DNA of 38,842 nt. Origin: an uncultured Roseiflexaceae bacterium. GTDB lineage: Bacteria; Chloroflexota; Chloroflexia; Chloroflexales; Roseiflexaceae. The stretch is taken from positions 1-38,842 of the forward strand of contig CALKHR010000001.1 in NCBI GenBank assembly GCA_937988885.1. The letters run 5' to 3'. Position numbers and translations under genes: made by a program. Below the pieces are notes generated by a model. That model was not told the origin of the DNA and made no database searches. It saw nothing but the letters and a program-made list of their open reading frames with translations. Shown here one piece after another: positions 32,739-38,842 of the stretch; position 1 is the first letter of the stretch; the number at the start of each line of letters is the position of its first letter.

Positions 32739-32767
32739 ATCTTAGCATAGTTGGGCAGATTGCGCAA
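32739..32767 (-). promoter_or_regulatory. Promoter of the 6S-like RNA
   Basis: Minus strand: -35 TTGCGC (32762-32767), 17-bp spacer, -10 TAAGAT (32739-32744). The -35 is identical to that of rpsT. The predicted start is near 32731, the base of the closing stem. Confidence 0.75.
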
Positions 32768-32837
32768 GTTTGTGCGAGTTTTGAGGCATCTCTGTCACTT
32801 GGCAGACCCCTTAGTAGTTTTTGGAAAGATAAGCCAC

Positions 32838-32931
32838 GTCGTCAACTCCAACTCCTGTCGCTGCGGGCGATCTCCGTCGTGTACAACGTTGCGCGCTCGG
32901 ACAGGGTGGCGCTGCGCGCCAAAACGCGCGC
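32838..32931 (+). repeat. Dispersed repeat type 2, copy 2
   Basis: Aligns with 26282-26378 in the same orientation (GTCGTCAACTC start, ACAACGTTGCGCGCTCGG, TGGCGCTGCGCGCC, ACGCGCGC). It lies in the gene-free stretch between the 6S-like RNA and the VWA gene. Confidence 0.65.
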
Positions 32932-33080
32932 CGCCGTACTCGCGGCGATCATCGCCTGGCAGTGCCTCGCAGCGCCTCGCAGCACAACCTATGGCCATAT
33001 GACTATTTTCAGGAATATAGTCACTGATGGATGAACGACGCGATTCCGCATTTCAAGCGATACCAGTATTACCACCGCAA

Positions 33081-33121
33081 GTGGTGTCAAAGCGCTGCGC
33101 GTAGCAGCGCTTTGACACCAC
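33081..33121. repeat. Perfect 18-bp inverted repeat
   Basis: GTGGTGTCAAAGCGCTGC (33081-33098) and its exact complement (33104-33121) with a 5-nt loop. An A-run (33122-33127) follows on the plus strand, so no T-run is positioned for termination in either direction. It may be a non-autonomous mobile element or a cruciform site. Confidence 0.75.
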
Positions 33122-33180
33122 AAAAAATGTAAAGTACCTTGCTGCCGCAGGCGAAGACGGCATTGTTTTTTAAGTTCTTT

Positions 33181-33301
33181 GCTGTTCTCATTGTCATTTC
33201 GAACGAGCCGCCAGGCGACGTGAGAAATCTCATTGCTCTGCATTGGAGTGCGCGTTGAGATCTCTCACATTCGTTCGAGATGACAGCGTTTTTCGTTGAA
33301 T
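33181..33301 (-). repeat. Dispersed REP-like repeat type 1, copy 2
   Basis: About 121 bp; its reverse complement matches 26487-26630 from ATTCAACGAAAA through TGTCATCTCGAACG, GAGAGATCTCAA, GCAATGAGATT and CTCGTTCG to AATGACAATGAGAA. It lacks the 20-bp insertion of copy 1. The copies are inverted relative to each other, which excludes simple direct duplication of the region. Confidence 0.75.
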
Positions 33302-33393
33302 CGGAAAGTATGAAAAACATACAAAACAGAGCAATAACGGCATTTCAATTGTAACTACTTAACCAGACTTGGTACGATGCTTATAGAAAACCT

Positions 33394-33424
33394 AATCTGT
33401 GAAATCTGTGTAATCTGTGGATGA
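33394..33424 (+). repeat. ATCTGTG-type dispersed repeat, copy 2
   Basis: Three ATCTGTG units (33395, 33404, 33413) at 9-bp spacing, ending GGATGA, matching 28221-28241. The rest of 33425-33572 shows no gene. Confidence 0.55.
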
Positions 33425-33572
33425 TCAATCGCTCCCTTTCGGAGAGCCTTGACTGCCCCTGCTTTAGAAAATATGTACCAAATACAGCCCGAAATCGGCC
33501 TCGCATGCTGGAACAATTTCAAAATCTCAGCGTCTTAGCCATACAGCATACGTCTTTTTAAGGGTGGAGTAG

Positions 33573-34886
33573 ATGCATATGCGATATCTGCTACTATTGC
33601 TTCCATTACTGTTCGCCACGGTACTCCCCGCACAGGCACAATCGCACGTTGCGCACGTTGCGCAGGTCGATACCAGCGCGTATCCAACTGTGACAGTCTA
33701 CGTGCGGGTTACAGATGCCTCTGGTACACCGATTGGTGGCCTCACAGCGCGCGATTTCACACTCACCGAAGATCAGCAGCCCGTCACCATCACATCGTTC
33801 GCGGGTGGCGGCGCCGAGTCGATCAGCACCGTACTGGTGATCGACCGCTCCGGCAGCATGGCCGATAACGACAAGCTATCGGGTGCCAAGAGGGCCGCGC
33901 AAGCGTTTGTCGAGCAGATGCGCCCAGGCGACCGCACCGCGCTGATCGCCTTCTCCGACGAACCTGAGCTGATTCAGGGTTTCACCAGCGATACCGCAGT
34001 GCTCGAACGGGCAATTCGTCGCATTCGTGCCGATGGCTCCACCGCCCTCTACGACAGCATGATCGCGGGCATCCAGCAACTCGAGAATCAACAAGGCCGC
34101 AAGGCGCTGCTGCTGCTCACGGATGGCCGCGATATCATCAGCGTCCAGGACCCCAGACCAGCCAGCCGCGCCACGATCGAGGAAGCCATTGAGTTCGCCA
34201 ACTCCAAGGGCATCGCCGTGCAGGTGATCGGCTTGGGCGAGCGCGGCACTCGCGATACCTTCCGTGGCATCGACGAGCGCGTGCTGGAGCGCATCGCCAA
34301 GGAGACGGGCGGCGAATACTTTTACACGCCTCGCGCCAGCGAACTCGCCACACTCTACCAGCAGCTTTCGCAGGGCATGCACGAGGAATACGTGATCTCC
34401 TACCAAAGCCCGCGCCCCTACTACGACGGCACCCGCCGCGATATCCAAGTTTCTGTCGGTGGCGTGTCCGCCGGGGGTGGTAGCTATGTCGAACGGCATA
34501 TGATCAACGTTCAATCATCGCCCATCGTCGGTTTGGCGCTGCTCGTGCCGGTGTTGGGCTTGCTGTTGCTGCCAGGCGTTATGGCGCGTCGTTCAGCACG
34601 CAGCGGTGCGCGCCAACCCGCGCCCGTAGCTCCCGTCGCAGCTACCGTGATCGAGGTAGCGCAGTGTCGCTCGTGCCAAGCCCCGCTCTCCTCGCCCGAT
34701 GCGAGCTTCTGCACCGAGTGTGGTGCGTCGCAGCGACCCAGCGAAGGCCCAACTATCCTGAGCACTCCGCAGCCCGAGCGCCGCCGCTTCTGCGATCAGT
34801 GTGGTCAGCCGCTGCGTCCTACGGCACGCTTCTGCGCGTCCTGTGGCACCGCAGCGCCGAGTGTACAGTTGGAGGCCCACTCATGA
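33573..34886 (+). CDS. Secreted/membrane VWA-domain protein with two zinc ribbons
   Basis: A 437-aa protein with a signal peptide (about 1-22, ending AQAQS), a beta-rich domain (about 38-80), and a von Willebrand A domain (about 85-275) with intact MIDAS: D91-x-S93-x-S95 in DRSGSM and the later LTDGRD aspartate. A transmembrane helix near 315-338 follows, then two C-terminal zinc-ribbon pairs (CRSC...CTEC and CDQC...CASC). The VWA would face outward and the ribbons inward. The MIDAS suggests ligand or protein binding; partners are unknown. GGAG precedes the ATG. It overlaps the next gene by 4 bp, so the two are translationally coupled. Confidence 0.85.
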   Translation: MHMRYLLLLLPLLFATVLPAQAQSHVAHVAQVDTSAYPTVTVYVRVTDASGTPIGGLTARDFTLTEDQQPVTITSFAGGGAESISTVLVIDRSGSMADNDKLSGAKRAAQAFVEQMRPGDRTALIAFSDEPELIQGFTSDTAVLERAIRRIRADGSTALYDSMIAGIQQLENQQGRKALLLLTDGRDIISVQDPRPASRATIEEAIEFANSKGIAVQVIGLGERGTRDTFRGIDERVLERIAKETGGEYFYTPRASELATLYQQLSQGMHEEYVISYQSPRPYYDGTRRDIQVSVGGVSAGGGSYVERHMINVQSSPIVGLALLVPVLGLLLLPGVMARRSARSGARQPAPVAPVAATVIEVAQCRSCQAPLSSPDASFCTECGASQRPSEGPTILSTPQPERRRFCDQCGQPLRPTARFCASCGTAAPSVQLEAHS

Positions 34887-35749
34887 GCAAGCGTCTGCAA
34901 GTGTACTACAGCGCCGTGTTGGGCGCGCTCGGCGGCCTGTTGGGCTGGTGGATTATGGGCAGTTTCCCGACTGGCGCTTGGAACATCTGGGTGGCGTACC
35001 CAATTGTCGGCGCTGGCTTGGGTCTGTGGATCGGCGCGTGTGTGGCCGTCACCGATGGCGCGCTGATCAAGCGGGCGCTGCGGCCTGCCTTCCTTGATGG
35101 GCTGCGTGGCGCATTCTCCGGCGCGATCGCGGGCCTGATCGGCCTGCTGCTGGCCGAAGTGATCTTCCTAGCCTTGGACGCCGGGTTCGCTGGTCGTGCG
35201 GTGGGCTGGATGCTGCTCGGTGGTAGCATCGGCCTGGCCGAGCCGTTGTTGCGCCGACAGCGCCACCGCGCGCGCTACGGTGCGTTGGGAGGCTTGGCTG
35301 GCGGTCTGATCGGCGGCCTGCTCTACGAGGGTCTGACGCAACTGTTCCTGACGCAGAGCGGCCAAGCGCAGATTGTGGTCGGCGGCGTGGGTTTGATGCT
35401 GCTCGGCGCGTGCATCGGCGCGCTGATCCCGTTGGCTCGCCAAGTGCTGGCCCGTGGCGAACTGCGCGTGCTCAACGGCGAACAGGCGGGCCTAGTGCGC
35501 GAAGTGACCGATACCGCTTCGCTGGGCAGTTACGACGGCTGCGACCTGTACCTGCCCGATAAGGCTATCGCATGGCGGCACGCGGTGGTGAGCCGCACCG
35601 ACACAGGCTTCGACCTGCGGGTGCTGCCCGAGGCCAATCAAGCGGTGGTGGTGGATAACCAACAGGTTGCGCCCGGTCAAACGCTCCCCTTGAAGAACGG
35701 CACACGCATCTGGCTCGGCGAAACCGTTGTGGAGTTTGTGGGACGCTAG
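34883..35749 (+). CDS. Multi-pass membrane protein with C-terminal FHA-like domain
   Basis: A 288-aa protein whose start ATG overlaps the VWA gene stop (ATGA). The N-terminal about 190 residues contain several glycine-rich transmembrane segments (for example VLGALGGLLGWW, GAFSGAIAGLIGLLLAE, GALGGLAGGLIGGLLYEG). The C-terminal about 95 residues look like a forkhead-associated domain: LVREVTDTASLGSYDGCDLYLPD, then A-V-V-S-R, D-L-R-V-L, N-G-T-R-I-W-L-G. FHA domains bind phosphothreonine, so the pair VWA-FHA may be a kinase-linked surface complex. The first in-frame upstream starts lie inside the VWA gene and are not supported. Confidence 0.8.
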   Translation: MSKRLQVYYSAVLGALGGLLGWWIMGSFPTGAWNIWVAYPIVGAGLGLWIGACVAVTDGALIKRALRPAFLDGLRGAFSGAIAGLIGLLLAEVIFLALDAGFAGRAVGWMLLGGSIGLAEPLLRRQRHRARYGALGGLAGGLIGGLLYEGLTQLFLTQSGQAQIVVGGVGLMLLGACIGALIPLARQVLARGELRVLNGEQAGLVREVTDTASLGSYDGCDLYLPDKAIAWRHAVVSRTDTGFDLRVLPEANQAVVVDNQQVAPGQTLPLKNGTRIWLGETVVEFVGR

Positions 35750-35781
35750 AACGCAACACCTTCAATGTGCTGAGAACGCTG

Positions 35782-35815
35782 ATGAGGTCGCTCTGCCTGT
35801 GCAGAACGACCTCAT
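35782..35815. other. Hairpin between the FHA and cyclodeaminase genes
   Basis: ATGAGGTCG (35782-35790) pairs with CGACCTCAT (35807-35815), a 9-bp perfect stem with a 16-nt loop between two convergent stops. It may terminate in both directions despite lacking long T-runs. Confidence 0.5.
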
Positions 35816-35872
35816 TCAACAAACGCCTCAATAGTGCCTCGATACTCGCCGTAACAGCGCGATTCGCTGGCG

Positions 35873-36859
35873 CTAGAACTCGATCCACGTGCCCGCTTGC
35901 TCGGCTGCGGCGCGTTGATAGACATAATGGGCTGCCGCCAGATCCTCGATCGCCAATCCCAGCGATTTGAACAGCGTAATCTCGTTCTCATCGGTGCGTC
36001 CGGGCCGAGCGCCGATCAGCAGTTCGCCTAGTTCAGCGCGAATGTGATCGGGGCCGATGGCGCCTTCCTTGGCGGCGAACAGATAATCGCCCGATTCGTT
36101 GAGAGTCGATTCGCGCCGATCCACAAACAGGCTCGCCGCTTGCATAGTGGCCGTGTCGATCTCGCGGGCGGTGCGGATACTGGAGCCAACCGCATTGATG
36201 TGAGCGCCGGGCGCGATCCACTCGCGGTTCAGGATCGGCTCGCTGGAGGTGGTGCTGGTCACGATCAGGTCGGCGCCACGCACCGCTTGTTCCACCGTCT
36301 CCACCGCCTCGATCGGGAAGTCGTACTGCTGCGCTGCCTCGGCGGCGAAGGCTTGAGCATGCGCAAAGCGTCGGCTAGCCACCCGCACGCGGCGCAACGG
36401 GCGCACACACGCCATGGCTGCGAGGTGTGCGCGAGCTTGCACGCCAGAGCCGAGAATGGCGAGATCGCCAGCATCGGCGCGCGAGAGCAGACGTGTCGCC
36501 ACGCCCGAGACGGCAGCGGTACGAATGGCGGTGATCGCCGAAGCGTTGATCAGTGCCTGCAGTTCGCCTGTCTCGGCGCTGAACAGCAGCACGCCGCCCT
36601 GGTGTGCATCTTTGCCGATCGCGGAGTTGCCGGGGAATACACAGATCGCCTTGAGGCCGTAGATGGCTTGCTCGCCCGAGAAGTAGCTAGGCATGGCTGC
36701 CATCACGCCCTTGGCCGTGGGTGGTTGCACAACCATACGCAACGGTAGGTAGGCCGTACCGTTGCTGAGTGCTGCGAGCGCATCGGCCATCAGGTCGATG
36801 CAGACATTCATCGGCAAGAGGCCTGCAACTTCATCGTGGTTGAGGATCAGGATCTTCAT
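35873..36859 (-). CDS. Ornithine cyclodeaminase/mu-crystallin family protein
   Basis: NAD(P)-dependent dehydrogenase or cyclodeaminase of amino acids, 328 aa. The Rossmann motif is LAILGSGVQARAHL (about 133-146); the family marker T-x-x-R-T-A-A-V-S-G precedes it, the catalytic-region K-x-x-x-x-F-P-G-N lies near 70-80, and T-S-T-T-S-S-E-P and H-I-N-A-V-G-S-S-I follow. All family motifs are present. Members include ornithine cyclodeaminase, alanine dehydrogenase of Archaeoglobus type, and ketimine reductases; the substrate cannot be decided. ATG 36859 follows AAAGGT at 6 nt and is preferred to an ATG six codons upstream. Confidence 0.9.
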   Translation of the reverse strand: MKILILNHDEVAGLLPMNVCIDLMADALAALSNGTAYLPLRMVVQPPTAKGVMAAMPSYFSGEQAIYGLKAICVFPGNSAIGKDAHQGGVLLFSAETGELQALINASAITAIRTAAVSGVATRLLSRADAGDLAILGSGVQARAHLAAMACVRPLRRVRVASRRFAHAQAFAAEAAQQYDFPIEAVETVEQAVRGADLIVTSTTSSEPILNREWIAPGAHINAVGSSIRTAREIDTATMQAASLFVDRRESTLNESGDYLFAAKEGAIGPDHIRAELGELLIGARPGRTDENEITLFKSLGLAIEDLAAAHYVYQRAAAEQAGTWIEF

Positions 36860-36888
36860 TGCACTACCTTTGAGCATTCAAACGAGGA

Positions 36889-37185
36889 TTAGATGTGGAT
36901 ACCTGCAGATCCTAATCCCGAGTTACCGATAGAGATAGATTGTTCGAAGAGCGCTGCGATTTGGTTGCATTCCTCTTCGCGTTGTTCGACGTTGAGCGCG
37001 CCCATACAGGTCGAGATATGCAGGTCGGTGAGGATCCGGAAGCGGCTTGGTGACGAGGGGGTGCATATCACACAAGCCAATGCCGAGATCGCTCGGTTGG
37101 TGCCCTGCTTGGCAGCGTCGTAGCGCAGGCGCTCAAGCCCTTTGAAGATGTGCTCGGTTTGTAGGTGTTGGTTCGGACAAGACCA
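36889..37185 (-). pseudogene. Probable gene remnant or start-less ORF upstream of the cyclodeaminase
   Basis: A 98-codon stretch bounded upstream by TGA and ending TAA, with GC-rich third positions that look coding. Its sense reads HLQTEHIFKGLERLRYDAAK in the first part, and CNQIAALFEQSISIGNSGLG near the end. There is no ATG before codon 58 and no Shine-Dalgarno; TTG at codon 36 and ATG at codon 58 are unsupported. It could be the truncated tail of a decayed gene or the second part of a frameshifted one. It ends 29 bp before the cyclodeaminase start. I do not recognise the family. Confidence 0.35.
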
Positions 37186-37227
37186 TCAGGTCGATCCGTC
37201 TGAACGTATGCCTAGCCCTGTAAGTGA

Positions 37228-37268
37228 AAGCCCGTGTGTGGCTCTGTGTAGTACCAACGCACGGGCTT
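37228..37268 (-). terminator. Terminator-like hairpin after the 197-aa gene
   Basis: AAGCCCGTG (37228-37236) pairs with CACGGGCTT (37260-37268), 9 bp with a 23-nt loop, 4 bp after the stop. On the minus strand it continues TTTCACTT. The remaining sequence to 37185 holds nothing recognised. Confidence 0.5.
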
Positions 37269-37272
37269 GAGA

Positions 37273-37866
37273 TTACTCTGTCGTTTCGACGGTTTCGGTT
37301 TCGTCCTCTTCTTCGTTTTCCTCGTACCAGCGCGCCAGGCCGCCTACCATCATTTGGGCCAGTAGCGGCGTCACGGCATCGCTCATCACGGTGAGGTACG
37401 CGTTATAATCGATCGCCAGCGCCTCTTTGTACTGCGAGTTATCGACGAAATATGGCAAGAAGCGGCGCACTTGCTCGGCCATGGCGCGGCGCACCCGCGA
37501 TGATGCGATATCGAGCACTGCGGCGCGTAACCAATTGCTAAATGCTGGGTCGTCATCACTCTCAACAACCGGCGGTTCGCCGTGCTTATCGAGCACAGAC
37601 TCGATCAACCAATCATCGAACTGAAGCGGCGCAAAAATGGGCTGGCGGAACAGTTCGATGCTAAAGCGATTGGCAGCCTCGGGATCTGCCGATAGTTCCT
37701 GAGCAAGGCGGCGATGCTGTTTGAGCACTTGACCAGCATTATTAATGCGCTTCTGCTCGTCGGGTGTGGGGGGTTTTTCGAGCCAAGTGCCTTCGGTAGC
37801 CGTCAAGGCTGCAACGAAATCGGCCTGCTCGCGGCGCTCGCGCTTGGCGCGTGATTTTCTGCCCAT
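37273..37866 (-). CDS. Hypothetical protein with basic head and acidic tail (197 aa)
   Basis: Not a recognised family. The ATG at 37866 follows GAGGAAGG and gives MGRKSRAKRERREQADFVAA, a strongly basic N-terminus that could bind nucleic acid. The middle is a largely helical soluble region (for example ANRFSIELFRQPIFAPLQFD and RRAMAEQVRRFLPYFVDNSQ). The last 20 residues are highly acidic (EENEEEDETETVETTE). The frame stays open for 22 codons upstream without support. It lies alone between the ORF remnant and the end-of-window membrane protein. The charge asymmetry suggests a nucleic-acid-associated or chaperone-like role, which is inference. Confidence 0.75.
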   Translation of the reverse strand: MGRKSRAKRERREQADFVAALTATEGTWLEKPPTPDEQKRINNAGQVLKQHRRLAQELSADPEAANRFSIELFRQPIFAPLQFDDWLIESVLDKHGEPPVVESDDDPAFSNWLRAAVLDIASSRVRRAMAEQVRRFLPYFVDNSQYKEALAIDYNAYLTVMSDAVTPLLAQMMVGGLARWYEENEEEDETETVETTE

Positions 37867-38149
37867 ACCTTCCTCTCGATTGTTGTTGTAGTGTGAACCG
37901 ATGACGGCCAGTCGGTAGCGACAGTGAGCCAACGCACTTCGCGTTGGAAGTATTGATGTGCTCCTCTGGGTCGGATGCCTATTGTACCAGTTGTCACCTT
38001 ATGTGCAAGTCGGAATCCGCTCGTGATCGGCTCTTTTTGTGCCTCATTTCTACCGGAAGGAAGTATTGGGCTGCGATTGGACCAATCTCGTCTACTACAG
38101 TGATGTGTAGATTGTTACGCTATCGCCGCCGATACGCTCATCGGAACGC

Positions 38150-38521
38150 TCACCGCTCGAAGGTGCGGCCTCCTGTCGAGAGCAGATATGCCCACGATTG
38201 GTACGGCAGGCGCAGGATGATGCGATCCTCTAGTTTGGATTGTGTGAGTGCCATCATTCGGCAGAGCAGCGAGACACCCTCTTGAATGCGCAAACAGGTT
38301 CCGTCGGCTGAGTTGAAGAACGGCTCGCCCGGTAGGCGCCTCACCACCAGCGTGATGCCTTCTGGTGCTGCGCCGATCGGCTGCACGCTGTAGAGGCCGA
38401 TATTGCTCATGATGATGATGAACAGCAGCAGTAGCACGCCGATGATGATCAGTTTTGGTAGAATGCTGCGCTTTGTGGCGGGCGGCGCGATGACTTCGGT
38501 GGTTGGTGTATCGGTGGTCAT
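38150..38521 (-). CDS. Single-pass membrane protein (123 aa)
   Basis: Unrecognised family. ATG 38521 follows GAGGAG with 7-nt spacing. The short cytoplasmic Thr/Pro-rich head (MTTDTPTTEVIAPPATKRS) precedes one transmembrane helix (about 22-42, LPKLIIIGVLLLLFIIIMSN). The outer part (about 45-123) contains two cysteines (TCLRIQ and LLCRMM) that could form a disulfide, and a strand-rich look (GITLVVRRLPGE, DRIILRLPYQSW). The upstream frame-open extension has no family look. It may be a small surface or stress protein; function unknown. Confidence 0.7.
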   Translation of the reverse strand: MTTDTPTTEVIAPPATKRSILPKLIIIGVLLLLFIIIMSNIGLYSVQPIGAAPEGITLVVRRLPGEPFFNSADGTCLRIQEGVSLLCRMMALTQSKLEDRIILRLPYQSWAYLLSTGGRTFER

Positions 38522-38842
38522 TGTGTACTCCTCTGTATGGCGATTGTTCCGAATACAGCGTACAATAGCAGTGCGTCCACAAATGCGCATCTGTTGGGCC
38601 GCGCAGCGCGCAACCGCCCGGGTTTGCGCAGCCGTGTGACGTTTGCGCCGCACTATGGGGAGCAACGCGGGCATGCCAGGCGAGGGATGGGCACAACTGG
38701 CACTTTTTCTCCCAACCCCTATGAGCGATGGGTTGATACCATATCCGAATGATTGATTACAGGATCAGTACGCTTGCCGAATACTATTTCTTCGGCGTTA
38801 GACGTAGCATTCTCAGGGAAGGTGGTGTCGATGCGCTGCTAC
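38522..38842. other. Window end, no gene seen
   Basis: The last 321 bp contain the leader of the membrane protein and no other convincing start, motif or hairpin; any gene reading in from the right is not recognisable. Confidence 0.4.

Noticed and set aside
32640..32760. tRNA-like words (GTAGCTCAAC, GGTTCAAA) on the plus strand
   Set aside because: No cloverleaf can be folded, no anticodon arm of proper length, and no CCA end. The minus-strand fold and promoter explain the sequence as a 6S-like RNA.

Overview
The window looks like chromosomal DNA from a Chloroflexota bacterium, probably class Chloroflexia. This is inferred from moderately high GC, many double-GNAT acetyltransferases, a T-box leader in front of a short alanyl-tRNA synthetase, holA, rpsT and murJ close together, and secreted proteins with Pro/Thr-rich linkers. 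No taxonomic marker such as rRNA is present, so the assignment is an inference. There are no tRNA or rRNA genes, no CRISPR array, no phage genes and no intact transposase.

Left part (0.1-13.3 kb, nearly all on the minus strand). Two nucleotide-sugar genes come first: a sugar-1-phosphate nucleotidyltransferase and a GDP-4-keto-6-deoxymannose reductase-like SDR. Next is a long leftward gene series. Read in the direction of transcription it holds a 40-codon small gene with its own consensus promoter, two further small proteins (72 and 79 aa), an ABC ATPase, rsgA, a 20-codon ORF with a near-perfect Shine-Dalgarno, a 76-aa basic protein, a RimJ/L-type GNAT, three MshD-like double-GNAT paralogues (two are a recent tandem duplication), an ABC-2 permease, an Eis-like acetyltransferase and another double GNAT. 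The ATPase and permease are probably the two halves of one exporter, with acetyltransferases and small peptides between them. This is the best candidate for an undescribed system in the window.

Middle (13.5-28 kb). An OsmC-family protein lies divergent from a T-box-controlled, C-terminally short alaS (584 aa). Then come nth with a small membrane protein, a 785-aa secreted propeller/CxxCH/discoidin-like protein, a LysE-type exporter behind a leader that reads like a transcription attenuator, a receiver-like protein with a displaced phospho-acceptor, a membrane-anchored HExxH peptidase paired with an SH3b protein, an RDD membrane protein paired with a histidine phosphatase, and a methyltransferase.

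Right part (28-38.8 kb). murJ is divergent from rpsT (TTG start, strong promoter and terminator). Then come a Cys/Met-metabolism PLP enzyme, holA and, just upstream of holA, a promoter-RNA-terminator unit that folds like 6S RNA. A VWA/zinc-ribbon protein overlaps a membrane FHA protein, followed by an ornithine-cyclodeaminase-family gene and two small hypothetical proteins. Two intergenic stretches (26.3-26.6 and 32.8-33.3 kb) share two families of dispersed repeats, and one also holds a perfect 18-bp-arm hairpin. Functions are inferred from sequence motifs only; no database search was run.
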